Source of the DNA: Fibrobacter succinogenes
GTDB lineage: Bacteria; Fibrobacterota; Fibrobacteria; Fibrobacterales; Fibrobacteraceae
Direction of reading: 5' to 3'
Length of the DNA: 64,000 bases
Assembly (NCBI GenBank): GCA_902756345.1
Contig: CACVQR010000004.1
Location: 1-64,000 of the forward strand
Part shown: piece by piece, positions 7,089 through 16,400 of the stretch
How the letters are laid out: the number at the start of each line of letters is the position of its first letter
Numbering within the stretch: the stretch's first letter is position 1
Position numbers and translations under genes: made by a program
Notes under the pieces: model-generated
What the model saw: only the letters and a program-made list of their open reading frames with translations
What the model was told of the DNA's origin: nothing
Database searches by the model: none

Positions 7089-8303
7089 TTATTTCCAAAA
7101 AGGATCTTCGTAGTCTTCTACACAACGGACAGACGCTGCATAATCCTTGCGGATATTCGCTTCACGATGAGCCGGATCCGTTATATAATGGCCTTTCGCG
7201 CCTGTCACATTAAACTCTTCTGGTTCAAAGAATATGGCCCATTCACCAAAATTAACGTACTCTCCATCCTTTAAATAACCAACAGGGAGCGCAGAAAAGC
7301 CGCTACTATTCCACCCTTGCCAAATAACCGAGGAACTCAACCCCCTATAGGACACATCATTTAAACGCAACCATTCGCGACCATTCATTACATGCCAGCC
7401 TTCAGGACAAACGCCCTGACGTTGAACATAAAAACCAAATTTTTCCGAATGTCCCTCAGGCGGAACAAAGCTATCCTTGCAAGCACTGCTACTATCCACA
7501 AATAGCGAATCGCATGCCTTGGGAAGTCCCATTGCCTCACTCCATGTATAAAGACCTCCAAAACCGTTATCACAATACCATTCATCATCGTTGTAGCAAT
7601 ATTTTTCTACAGCATCGTCATCAAAATTTAGAGAACCTTTCATTATCTGTTTACCATAGTTTAAATTTTCGGCAAATACACGATAAACATGACTCGAATC
7701 AAGGAAAACGTACGTTAGCGTTTTGTACACCTGCTTATCTCTTGGATCCGTATAATCTTCCGATGCATATTCACAATCCGGATAGCCGTTACAATAGAAT
7801 TGTTCCGTCATATCGTAATGGGCGTCAGAGGAACTTGATGGAGTCAAAACATCATAGTGATCCTTTACCCATGTACCACTTTCACATTTTCTGTATATAA
7901 TATACAACCCAGAACGAAGTGTATCCAAATCACCATCATTACATATAGCTTCAGAATTACTAGAAGATGACGAAACCACCCCCTCTTCAGAACTACTGGA
8001 ATTATTCCTTTTTTCGCTAGAACTAGAACTCTTATGCGAATCATCTCCTGGCTTCACAGAGCTAGAAGACCTCGAACTGCCACCGGAAGATGTTCCTTTG
8101 TCCGTAACGGAACTCGAGGAGAGATTTTCGTCATCACCGCCACTGCTCGAAACTTCCGCAATCGGATCAGGGTCGGCACTGCTGGAACTGCTGTCGCATG
8201 CAGTGAACGCCGCAAAGGCAAGAGCCATGGCAAGAAGTATGGATTCCCTACGCTTCGCTTCGAGAAAGACAGGCCAAGAATGACGCAATGTAAAAATCTT
8301 CAC
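7089..8303 (-). CDS. Lipoprotein with Ser-rich linker and one FISUMP-type domain
   Basis: About 404 residues. The start is set by GGAGG six bases before a GTG at 8303; the upstream in-frame ATG at 8327 would precede this ribosome site. A signal peptide ends in the lipobox FTAC (Cys36). Then comes a long low-complexity linker of Ser, Asp and Gly blocks (about residues 37-130) and a C-terminal FISUMP-type domain ('TDPRDKQVYKTL', 'AENLNYG', 'GVCPEGWHVMNGREW', 'AASVRCVED'). Probably a surface-exposed lipoprotein, a distant paralogue of the gene at 209-1774. The signal-peptide n-region (RHSWPVFLEAKRRES) is encoded by DNA resembling the intergenic palindrome at 5056-5152. Confidence 0.8.
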   Translation of the reverse strand: MKIFTLRHSWPVFLEAKRRESILLAMALAFAAFTACDSSSSSADPDPIAEVSSSGGDDENLSSSSVTDKGTSSGGSSRSSSSVKPGDDSHKSSSSSEKRNNSSSSEEGVVSSSSSNSEAICNDGDLDTLRSGLYIIYRKCESGTWVKDHYDVLTPSSSSDAHYDMTEQFYCNGYPDCEYASEDYTDPRDKQVYKTLTYVFLDSSHVYRVFAENLNYGKQIMKGSLNFDDDAVEKYCYNDDEWYCDNGFGGLYTWSEAMGLPKACDSLFVDSSSACKDSFVPPEGHSEKFGFYVQRQGVCPEGWHVMNGREWLRLNDVSYRGLSSSVIWQGWNSSGFSALPVGYLKDGEYVNFGEWAIFFEPEEFNVTGAKGHYITDPAHREANIRKDYAASVRCVEDYEDPFWK

Positions 8304-8338
8304 AGAAGACCTCCAAATAAGCCCCACCGATTTTTTGC

Positions 8339-8346
8339 GAAATATA
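8339..8346 (-). promoter_or_regulatory. -7-like promoter box TATATTTC
   Basis: Reads TATATTTC on the minus strand, 35 nt before the GTG start at 8303, with GGAGG between. Confidence 0.4.
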
Positions 8347-8531
8347 ACAAACTCAACGAAAATGGCTGTTCGTTTTAAACCGCAAACATATTTTTACACC
8401 AAAATTTGCCCACAAACGCCCCAAATTAGCGTGTATATATATGAATAGGGACAGTCTCTATTCGCCCGCGGGGGCGTTCCCGAAGAAAAAATAGAACATG
8501 AACATGTATTCTGTTGCATTTTGCAAAAAAT

Positions 8532-8550
8532 ATAATTATATTATAATTAT
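8532..8550. promoter_or_regulatory. Perfect 9-bp inverted repeat, putative BrnTA operator
   Basis: ATAATTATATTATAATTAT is a perfect palindrome around one central base, ending 15 nt before the BrnT start. Known brnTA operons are autorepressed by the antitoxin binding a palindrome over the promoter; the position here fits, but binding is inferred. Confidence 0.5.
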
Positions 8551-8565
8551 ACCGCGAGGTTCTGC

Positions 8566-8880
8566 ATGGAAGTAGAATTCGAGTGGGACGAACATAAGAA
8601 TGCGCTAAACCAAAAGAAACACGGAATTTCATTCGAAGAAGCCAAATCGTGCTTTGAAGATGAACACGCTAGAGTTTTCTTTGATGTAGAACATTCAAAA
8701 AACGAGGATAGGTCTATTCTGATTGGATTGTCAGAAAAACTTAGGACTCTTATTGTGGTTTATACGGAACGAAACCTTCTTGATGCCGAGATTATAGTCA
8801 ATCGAATCATCAGCGCTCGCAAGGCAACGAAAAAAGAATTCCAATACTATTGGAATGAACGAAAAGGAGACGGATTATGA
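8566..8880 (+). CDS. brnT: BrnT-type ribonuclease toxin
   Basis: A 104-residue protein of the BrnT family, toxins with a RelE-like fold that cleave RNA and are neutralised by BrnA. The N-terminus 'EFEWDEHKNALNQKKHGISFEEA' is the family hallmark; 'RSILIGLSEKLRTLIVVYTER', 'IRIISARKATKKE' and 'YYWNER' follow the typical order. GAGG lies 7 nt before the ATG. The stop overlaps the antitoxin start (ATGA), so the two are translationally coupled. Toxin-first order is typical of this system. Confidence 0.9.
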   Translation: MEVEFEWDEHKNALNQKKHGISFEEAKSCFEDEHARVFFDVEHSKNEDRSILIGLSEKLRTLIVVYTERNLLDAEIIVNRIISARKATKKEFQYYWNERKGDGL

Positions 8881-9092
8881 AAAAGGAGTATGATTTTGCG
8901 AGCATGAAGGCGGTTAAAAATCCCTATGCAGCCGCATTGAAAAAACAGATAACGATTCGTCTGAATTCAAGTACCATTGAATATTTCAAGAATATGGCGA
9001 AAGAAGTCGGCATTCCTTACCAGACGCTCATCGACTCATATCTGACAAATTGCGCCCAATGCAAGCGCAAACTGACCATGCATTGGAAATAA
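8877..9092 (+). CDS. brnA: BrnA-type antitoxin
   Basis: A 71-residue protein with a ribbon-helix-helix-like C-terminal half ('KKQITIRLNSSTIEYFKNMAKEVGIPYQTLIDSYL'), as in BrnA/CopG antitoxins that dimerise, bind the operator and block the toxin. It overlaps brnT by 4 nt and ends at a strong terminator, making a closed two-gene unit. The C-terminus carries two Cys (CAQC), unusual but of unknown meaning. Confidence 0.8.
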   Translation: MKKEYDFASMKAVKNPYAAALKKQITIRLNSSTIEYFKNMAKEVGIPYQTLIDSYLTNCAQCKRKLTMHWK

Positions 9093-9097
9093 AATGA

Positions 9098-9125
9098 GGC
9101 GGTCATTTGACCGCCTTTGCTTTTT
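9098..9125. terminator. Terminator between brnA and the nitroreductase gene
   Basis: GGCGGTCA (9098-9105) pairs with TGACCGCC (9108-9115), followed by TTTGCTTTTT. It overlaps the stop of the convergent nitroreductase gene and may serve both. Confidence 0.85.
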
Positions 9126-9645
9126 ACAGTTCTTCTGCGAATTCGCTCATGGGCTTGCGCACGGGGTGGCGCGGCGAGGGGCCGCCTTCGGCGGGGTCGG
9201 CGTAGCCCACATCCAAGAAGCACGCGAGTTTCAGGTTTGCCGGAAAATCGAAGGCGCGTTCGATTTCAGAGGCGTTGAAGCCACGGGCCCACAAGGTCGC
9301 AAGGCCCAAATCGGTCGCCTGCATCATCATCGAAGTCGTCACGATGCTTGAATCCATGTCGCCACTTACAAAATCGTCGTGGTAGGTCACGGGAGAATAG
9401 CACTTGTCCTTGTCGTAGCAGACCATGAGCACCACGGGGGCATTGTAGGCCATGCGGGTAATGCTGCGGAGCTTGGCTAGGGCGGCCTCGGACTTAAGCA
9501 CCTTCACCGTCACCGGCTGGCCATTCACGGCTGTCGGAGAAAGGCGCCCCGCTTCGAGCACGAGGGAGAGTTTTTCGGGTTCCACAGCCTTGTCGCTAAA
9601 TTTGCGGCAGCTGTAACGGTTTTGAGCGAGTTTAATGAATTCCAT
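9124..9645 (-). CDS. Nitroreductase-family flavoprotein
   Basis: A 173-residue protein of the FMN-dependent nitroreductase fold, reducing nitro or quinone-type substrates with NAD(P)H. Seen: 'NRYSCRKFSDKAVEPEKL' with the FMN-phosphate-binding Arg/Ser block, 'AGRLSPTAVNGQP' and the late 'DLGLATLWARGFN' loop. The substrate is not predictable; some members act in redox balance under anaerobic conditions. Single gene, convergent with brnTA. Confidence 0.85.
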   Translation of the reverse strand: MEFIKLAQNRYSCRKFSDKAVEPEKLSLVLEAGRLSPTAVNGQPVTVKVLKSEAALAKLRSITRMAYNAPVVLMVCYDKDKCYSPVTYHDDFVSGDMDSSIVTTSMMMQATDLGLATLWARGFNASEIERAFDFPANLKLACFLDVGYADPAEGGPSPRHPVRKPMSEFAEEL

Positions 9646-9741
9646 AGCATAATTTTAGCATTTTATTTTTTCCTATTCCGCCATTTTCAGTATAGATTTA
9701 TATAGAAATCCGCCCCCAAAACGGTATCAAAGGAGTCTTTT

Positions 9742-12105
9742 ATGGAAACATTCAGCATTCCTGGTTTTTGGTACACTGTTCCGGCAGCGTCAATCCTTGC
9801 CCTTGTAGCGGCATTCCTGTTTTTCAAATCCATGATGAAAATGGACGAAGGGACGCCGCGCATGATAGAGATTGCGGGTTATGTCCGCGAAGGGGCTCTC
9901 GCCTACCTCAAGCGCCAATACAGAACCGTTTCGGTCGTATTCGCCATTCTGTTCCTCATTTTCGTGATTCTCGCATTCCTCGGAATCCAGAACCCCTTCG
10001 TTCCGGTCGCATTCCTCACCGGCGGTTTCTTTAGCGGACTCTGCGGATTTTTAGGCATGAAAACGGCAACGCAGGCAAGTTCCAGAACGGCCGCCGGCGC
10101 AAGCAAGAGCCTGAACCAAGGGCTTGTCACGGCATTCCGTTCCGGCGCGGTCATGGGCCTCATTGTCGTCGGTTTCGGCCTGCTAGACATTTCCATTTGG
10201 TTCTATCTTCTGAACTTCATCTACGACCATAATATTTTCGGCATGGGAGCCACCCTGGCAAGCAAGATTTCGATGGATTTTTCGGACAGCTTGATTACGA
10301 ATTCCGCCTTCGGGCACGCCAAGATGGCCGAGGTGACAACCACCATGCTGACCTTTGGCATGGGAGCCTCGCTGCAGGCGCTCTTTGCCCGCGTTGGCGG
10401 GGGTATCTACACGAAGGCGGCCGATGTCGGCGCTGACTTGGTCGGTAAAGTCGAAGCGGGAATTCCCGAAGACGATCCGCGTAACCCCGCCACCATCGCC
10501 GACAACGTCGGCGATAACGTCGGAGACGTTGCGGGCATGGGAGCAGACCTCTACGAATCCTACTGCGGTTCCATCTTGGCGACAGCGGCCCTCGGCGCGG
10601 CACTCCCCGGCATGAGCATGCACCATGTCATTGCCCCGATGCTTGTCGCGGCAATAGGCATTGTCCTTTCGATTGTCGGCATTTTCATGGTGCGCACCAA
10701 AGATGACGCCAATACCAAGTCGCTCTTGCATTCCCTTCTCGTCGGAACGCTCGGATCTTCGATCCTTATTCTTTTGGCACTCCTTGTCTTTGTCAAGTTG
10801 GGACTCATTTCGTGGGGCATTTTCGGATCTGTCGTCGCGGGCCTTGCCGCTGGCGTCATCATAGGGCAGTTTACCGAATTCTACACCTCCGACGCCTACA
10901 AGCCCACCCGCGCTATCGCTTCGCGCACGCAGATGGGCCCCGCCACGACCATCATCGAAGGCATTTCGGTCGGCATGTACTCCACCGCCCTCCCGGTGAT
11001 CACTATCGTTCTCGGCATTCTCGCCTCCTTCGGTTTTGCGGGCGGTTTCGAAAACATTTCGCAGGGGCTTTACGGAGTCGGTTTCGCTGCCGTCGGTATG
11101 CTTTCGACCCTCGGCATCACGCTTTCGACAGACGCCTTCGGGCCCATTGCCGACAATGCGGGCGGTAACGCCGAAATGGCAGAACTCCCCAAGAAAGTCC
11201 GCGAACGCACCGACGAACTCGACATGCTCGGCAACACGACCGCCGCGACAGGTAAAGGGTTCGCCATCGGGTCTGCAGCCCTTACCGCCATGGCACTACT
11301 TGCCTCCTATGTCGAAGAAATCAAGCTCTGGCTCGGCAAATTCGCCCACGACGGCGCATTCGAATTCGGTGGCGTCACCTTCTTCAGCAGCTCTACGGCT
11401 CTCGCCTCTGGAGCAGCTACAAACAATTCGCATTGGCAAATTCTAGAAGGCGGCATCAAGGCCATCGCAAACGACGGTTCGCTCGCAGCGCTCTCTATTG
11501 CAGACGCTTCGTTCGGCGATTTCATGAACGCATTCAACCTGAACCTGATGAACCCCATGCTTCTTGGCGGCCTCTTTATCGGCTGCATGATGGCCTTCGT
11601 CTTCTGCGCCATGACCATCAAGGCGGTCGGCCGCGCAGCCTCTTCCATGGTCAAGGAAGTCCGCCGCCAGTTCAAGGAAATTCCCGGCATCATGGAAGGA
11701 ACGGGCAAGCCGGACTACGCCAAATGTGTTGAAATTTCGACTCACGGAGCCCAGCGCGAAATGCTCCTGCCGTCGCTCCTCGCTGTCATTGTTCCGGTTG
11801 TTGTTGGCTTGTTCATGGGTATCGCGGGCGTATTCGGCCTGCTCGCCGGTGGGCTCGCTTGCGGATTCTCGCTCGCCTGCATGCTCAACAACGCAGGCGG
11901 CGCCTGGGACAACGCCAAGAAATATATCGAAAAAGGCAACTTCGGCGGGAAAGGCTCCGATTGTCACAAGGCAGGCGTTGTCGGCGATACCGTAGGCGAC
12001 CCGTTCAAGGATACCGCAGGCCCCTCGCTGAACATCCTGATTAAATTGATGACGATGGTGAGTCTCGTTTTCGCAGGCGTCATCGTCGCGGTCGGCGGAC
12101 TCTAG
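9742..12105 (+). CDS. hppA: Membrane-bound, ion-pumping pyrophosphatase
   Basis: A 787-residue, roughly 16-helix inner-membrane enzyme that couples PPi hydrolysis to H+ or Na+ export. Seen: the PPi site '[22 protein letters not shown]' at about residue 228, '[20 protein letters not shown]' just after, '[18 protein letters not shown]' at about 465 and the late '[15 protein letters not shown]' loop near 750. In '[10 protein letters not shown]' the Ala and Gly fit the K+-dependent class (K+-independent pumps have Lys there). The pumped ion cannot be read by eye. AAAGGAG precedes the ATG. With pfp and ppa in the same window it points to a PPi-linked energy metabolism. Confidence 0.95.
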   Translation: METFSIPGFWYTVPAASILALVAAFLFFKSMMKMDEGTPRMIEIAGYVREGALAYLKRQYRTVSVVFAILFLIFVILAFLGIQNPFVPVAFLTGGFFSGLCGFLGMKTATQASSRTAAGASKSLNQGLVTAFRSGAVMGLIVVGFGLLDISIWFYLLNFIYDHNIFGMGATLASKISMDFSDSLITNSAFGHAKMAEVTTTMLTFGMGASLQALFARVGGGIYTKAADVGADLVGKVEAGIPEDDPRNPATIADNVGDNVGDVAGMGADLYESYCGSILATAALGAALPGMSMHHVIAPMLVAAIGIVLSIVGIFMVRTKDDANTKSLLHSLLVGTLGSSILILLALLVFVKLGLISWGIFGSVVAGLAAGVIIGQFTEFYTSDAYKPTRAIASRTQMGPATTIIEGISVGMYSTALPVITIVLGILASFGFAGGFENISQGLYGVGFAAVGMLSTLGITLSTDAFGPIADNAGGNAEMAELPKKVRERTDELDMLGNTTAATGKGFAIGSAALTAMALLASYVEEIKLWLGKFAHDGAFEFGGVTFFSSSTALASGAATNNSHWQILEGGIKAIANDGSLAALSIADASFGDFMNAFNLNLMNPMLLGGLFIGCMMAFVFCAMTIKAVGRAASSMVKEVRRQFKEIPGIMEGTGKPDYAKCVEISTHGAQREMLLPSLLAVIVPVVVGLFMGIAGVFGLLAGGLACGFSLACMLNNAGGAWDNAKKYIEKGNFGGKGSDCHKAGVVGDTVGDPFKDTAGPSLNILIKLMTMVSLVFAGVIVAVGGL

Positions 12106-12122
12106 CCAAACGAACTCAAGCT

Positions 12123-12389
12123 TTACAGCACATAAAGCGCAAGCACGACAATAATTCCCGCAAAGAGCAGGAATACGGGCAACAGCAGCAAAAGGCAAAG
12201 CAGCCCGATTTTCAGGTCATAAAAGAACATGCGCCAGCAACCGCGCTTGGTCTTGCATGTTTCTGCACGGCAATCCGGGCAAATATTTCCGACCTTGTTC
12301 CGAACACGGATAGCAAGGTTGCTCTGCATCGGGGACATCCCCACCTTGTCGTTAAATTCCTTGTTGCAAACGGAGCATGTGCACTGCAT
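12123..12389 (-). CDS. Small zinc-ribbon membrane protein of unknown function
   Basis: An 88-residue protein with an N-terminal Cys-rich module (CTCSVC at residues 3-8, CPDC near 38, two more Cys after) that looks like a zinc ribbon, then one long hydrophobic stretch (about residues 58-88) able to span the membrane once or twice. Not recognised further. It ends 17 nt from the hppA stop (convergent). The sequence before the ATG is TATATTAC plus 4 nt, so the mRNA may be leaderless; a heptamer array lies directly upstream. Confidence 0.6.
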   Translation of the reverse strand: MQCTCSVCNKEFNDKVGMSPMQSNLAIRVRNKVGNICPDCRAETCKTKRGCWRMFFYDLKIGLLCLLLLLPVFLLFAGIIVVLALYVL

Positions 12390-12393
12390 GTCG

Positions 12394-12401
12394 GTAATAT
12401 A
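12394..12401 (-). promoter_or_regulatory. -7-like box TATATTAC, 4 nt before a start codon
   Basis: Weak match to TAnnTTTG, read on the minus strand. Its position implies transcription starting at or near the ATG at 12389. Confidence 0.25.
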
Positions 12402-12463
12402 GTAAATAGTAGAAAGTAGACAGTAGACAGTAGGCAGTAGGAAGTAGACGGTAGGAAGTAGAC
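12401..12463. repeat. Heptamer array, AGTAGAC type (9 units)
   Basis: Nine gap-free 7-bp units of pattern AGTAGNM (AGTAAAT, AGTAGAA, AGTAGAC, AGTAGGC, AGTAGGA and so on) fill the space between the zinc-ribbon gene and the stop of the DMT transporter gene. Confidence 0.85.
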
Positions 12464-12476
12464 GGGAATTAAAGGG

Positions 12477-13364
12477 TTATTTCTTTACCGCAATCAAAAT
12501 GGTGGAACAAAGGATCAAGATGATGCCCGCCATGATGCGTGTCGTCAAGGTTTCGGCAAACACGGTCACGCCTATCGTCACGGCGGTCACAGGCTCCAGA
12601 GCGCCCAAAATCGCCGTCGGCGTAGAACCCACGATACGCACCGCCTTCACCATGAAAATGAGCGAGAGCACCGTCGGCACAAGGCCCAGCATAAAGCCCC
12701 AGCCCCACGAACTTGCCTGCGTAAACACCGGCGGGAGGCCCGAACCGAGCGTCACCGAATAAAGTAACAAAAAGAACATGCAGAAGCAAATGGCGTAAAA
12801 AGTCATCTTGACCGACCCCATCTGCAAGTTGATGCGATTTGCCATCACCATGTAAATGGCGTAACTGATGGACGACAGGAACACGAGCAGGCACCCCACC
12901 GTGCTGAGCGTTGCGCCATCTCCCCCGCGGTACAAGAGGGCTATGCCCGCCATAGAAACCGCAATAGATACAACCGTCCAGATCTTGATTTTTTCCTTGA
13001 AGAAAACCGCCATGAGCACCGAGACTTCGAGCGGATAAAGGAACAAGAGCGTCGAGGCTAGCCCCGCATCCATGTACTTGAACGAGGCGTAATACGTGAG
13101 TGAACTCGCGGCAAACAAGAAGCCGAACGCCACAAGCGCACGGAACTCGCGAAACGAAATTTTAAAGTGCGAACCCTTGGAAAGCATGACGACCATCAGC
13201 AACAATGCCGCCGTAAAGAATCGGTAAAAAAGCACCGTCTCGGGCGAATAGTTCTGTGCATACAAGTGGAGCGCACCCAGCGGATTCGTGCCATAGCAAA
13301 TAGCCGAAATGGCTGCAAAAATAAAACCCTTGAGAGAGGCAATCACACGCTCAACCATATTCAA
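12477..13364 (-). CDS. DMT-superfamily (EamA) transporter
   Basis: A 295-residue inner-membrane protein with about ten hydrophobic segments in two EamA repeats (about residues 8-140 and 150-293). 'MDAGLASTLLFLYPLEVSVLMAVFFKEKI' and 'STPTAILGALEPVTAVTIGVTVFAE' are the conserved end-of-repeat helices. Family members export amino acids or other metabolites; the substrate is unknown. Single gene. The start codon is not preceded by a clear Shine-Dalgarno. Confidence 0.85.
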   Translation of the reverse strand: MNMVERVIASLKGFIFAAISAICYGTNPLGALHLYAQNYSPETVLFYRFFTAALLLMVVMLSKGSHFKISFREFRALVAFGFLFAASSLTYYASFKYMDAGLASTLLFLYPLEVSVLMAVFFKEKIKIWTVVSIAVSMAGIALLYRGGDGATLSTVGCLLVFLSSISYAIYMVMANRINLQMGSVKMTFYAICFCMFFLLLYSVTLGSGLPPVFTQASSWGWGFMLGLVPTVLSLIFMVKAVRIVGSTPTAILGALEPVTAVTIGVTVFAETLTTRIMAGIILILCSTILIAVKK

Positions 13365-13459
13365 TACCGATAAAATAGAAATAACATTATTTAAGATAAC
13401 AGACTACTTCTTTTTTTTCAAAAAATAAAAATCGACAACAAATGTAAAACAAATTTTTC

Positions 13460-13467
13460 TATCTTTG
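13460..13467 (+). promoter_or_regulatory. -7-like promoter box TATCTTTG
   Basis: Exact TAnnTTTG match 31 nt before the GTG of the large lipoprotein, with AAAGGAG between box and start. Confidence 0.55.
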
Positions 13468-13498
13468 CGTCCAAAAAAACAGAACAAAGGAGAATAAG

Positions 13499-16400
13499 GT
13501 GAATTTTAAACACCTTTCAATGGCTGCATTGTGCGCAGCATTTGCAATCAGTGTTACATCTTGTAGCAACGAAGAAACTATCACTAACGACAACCTCAGT
13601 ATCGTCAGTTCCCTAGATCCAGAAGACTGTAACGACAAAACCGAAGGAACCATGAACTTCGTGAAGCCCAAAGCCACGATGTACATCTGTTCCGAAGGCG
13701 AATGGGTCGCCATGAGTGATCACGAAGCCATCCAGTACCGCTGCGAATCCAAGGAACTGAAAGACAAGTCCGGATTTGCCATTATTTGCGACGGCGATAC
13801 GATTGGTATTGTCTACAATGGTAAGGACGGTGCCGACGGCAAGAATGGTGCCAATGGTAAAAATGGTGCTAACGGTACAAATGGCACAGACGGTCAAAAC
13901 GGTGTAAGTGCTGATACGGTCGCCATCAATAAGTTTATCAAAGATGCCTTGAACAGCACCTCGACAAAAAACCAAAAAGAACTCAACGACGCTATCCAAA
14001 AGTACAGTGAAGCCACTGACGCAAGCCAGCAGGAAATTGAGAAAGCTCTTAATGAACTGGACAATGCCTCGGCCAAGAACCAGAAGGATGTCGAAGAAGC
14101 AATCAAGAGCCTGAGCAGCGCCTCTACACAAAGTCTGAAGGACATCGATGACGCCCTCAAGAACTTGAGCTCTGCAACAAACAAGTTCGGCGAAGATATC
14201 GACAACAGGTTCAACGACGCCTACAGCAGCTGGAATGCAGAACTTGAAAATAAGTCTTGCGCCATCGTCAATACGGAACGCAACGACGAAACGGCAATCA
14301 TCACCGTGTTCATCAAGTGCGGCGAAGCCGAAACCGAGATGGAAATCCCGTTCATGCCCGTGAACGAGAACCTCGCCAAGGTGTACAAGAAGCATGTTGT
14401 CGTGCGTTTCCCGGTGCAGGCCAACAAGGAAACAAAAACCGATGACATCTACGAGGAAATCTGGAAGAACCTCAAGGGTGGCGACAATGCAGAACTTACC
14501 GTGACGGACCTTGACGAAAAGTTCGCCCCGAGCGGCAAGGTGTTTATGCAGGACTTGTTCGCCTCTGCCAATAAATCCTTTGTGACAATCGAAGAAACTA
14601 ACGAAAAGACGGTGGAATACAAGGTTGCACGCCTCGAAGGGGATCTCGACATCACGAACCTTACGACCCCGGTTGTGAAGCTCCGCGTCAAGCTGAACTT
14701 GAGTAACAACGCTTTCGGCGCCTTTGGCGGATTTGGCTCGAACGCAACGGATGTCATTTACAACGCCTATGCTGACTTGTCCGATGCGTCCGATACGGTT
14801 GTCATCGACTTCTTGACCGACTACAAGGCCGCCCGCGTAAAGAAGTTGGTTGACGATGGTAACGGTTTTGGAGTTGCAAACGAGCAGGCAAACAAGGAAC
14901 TTGCCCACGCCCTTTATTTGGAAAACAGCGAAGAATATCCGTCTTTCGAACATTATGCCCCCGATCAGATTGGCCTGGCCGAAAACTTCAACAGCATCGT
15001 GTGGGTAATGGCCCTCATTGACCAAAAGGACAAGACTCCGGGCTTTAACCCGGTCTATAACGCTTTCCGCAATGTCTTTGCCGAAAACGGCAACTTTAAC
15101 ACTGCCGTCAATACGACTTACGCAGGCAAGGAACACAGCATGTTCTTTGTAGACTACCTCGCTTTGCTTATCGACGCGAACTTCTTCAAGTGGAACCAAA
15201 TGCAGCATGGCGACTCTACTGCTGAAACGAATGTCTGGAGTGGTACGGATGCCGTCTATTACAAGATTTTGCAGAATGGATTTGTGGAAGCCTATAAGCT
15301 TAAAGTCGAAGACGCAAAGGATTTCAATGATCCGTCTGGCTATAGCAGCAAGGTATATAAGTCTGATGTCAAAGGGGGATATTTCCATTACTTTGAATAT
15401 ATCGAAAACGAACAAGGTTGGTATCCTGTAACACTTTGGGCTGTAGGTGTTGCAACGGTGGAAAAAGTTTGCGATGCTGACGCTGTTAATTCGACCTTCT
15501 TCTATAGCTTTGACGGTCTTGATGATAATGCCGTTTGTGTATGCGACGATGAAAACTGTGGCTGGCAATATACTGACAATGTATGCTTGGGCCGTAGTGA
15601 AGGCGATAAGGGATCGGCGTTCTTTGACGGGGAAATTCAAGAGTATGAGTGTGTCAAAGAGAAATGTAATCTGCCTGATTCTACTGCTTGCAATAATCTT
15701 GGACTTGTGCCTGGTGATCCTAGTTCTTCGAGTTCTTCCGGTGAATATTCTGAACAGGACGGCATGACTCCGGAAGAACTGGCTAACAATCCGGAATCCA
15801 AGCTTTACCTCGGTGAATGCAGCGCTACTGTAAACGAAGGCAAAGAAAAGCTGTTCGACACCAAGAATGCGGAACTTGCCACGACAACGAGCAAAAAGAC
15901 CTTTGTATGCGACGGCTCCAAATGGAGAGAGAAAGATGATCATGACGAGAAATATGGAACATGTTCAAAAGCCGTGATGGGAAAGGGCGAAGTCAAGGCA
16001 GAATCTGGTTCCGGATATTATAAGTGCGATTACCTTGATAAACAGGAAAAATACGAATGGATCGCTGCTGAAGTGCGTGACAATGCTTTAGGTGAAGCTT
16101 GCCATTATGGCAATGTCGATAAAAAAGTGGTTACTGAACCTGGTTATGAATACGTTTGTGAAACAGTAGAGGATTTAGACAACAACGGTAACCATATCCA
16201 TGAATGGCGTGAACTTAGCTTTGAGGATATCTATGGCGAATGCGATGAAGATAAGATGAAAAATCAAACCAAAGTAGCAGTTTACGGAGGAAAAAAATAC
16301 AAGTGTAACTACATTTCTGGAGGTTATTCCGGCGGATACTCTTGGGTTAAAGCAAGCGATTTGGATGAAGACGCTACGCTTGGAATTTGCACGAGAAATC

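Noticed and set aside
13613-15943. 776-residue open frame opposite the large lipoprotein gene
   Set aside because: It lacks a plausible start or domains, while the plus strand has a lipobox, a ribosome site and clear domain order.
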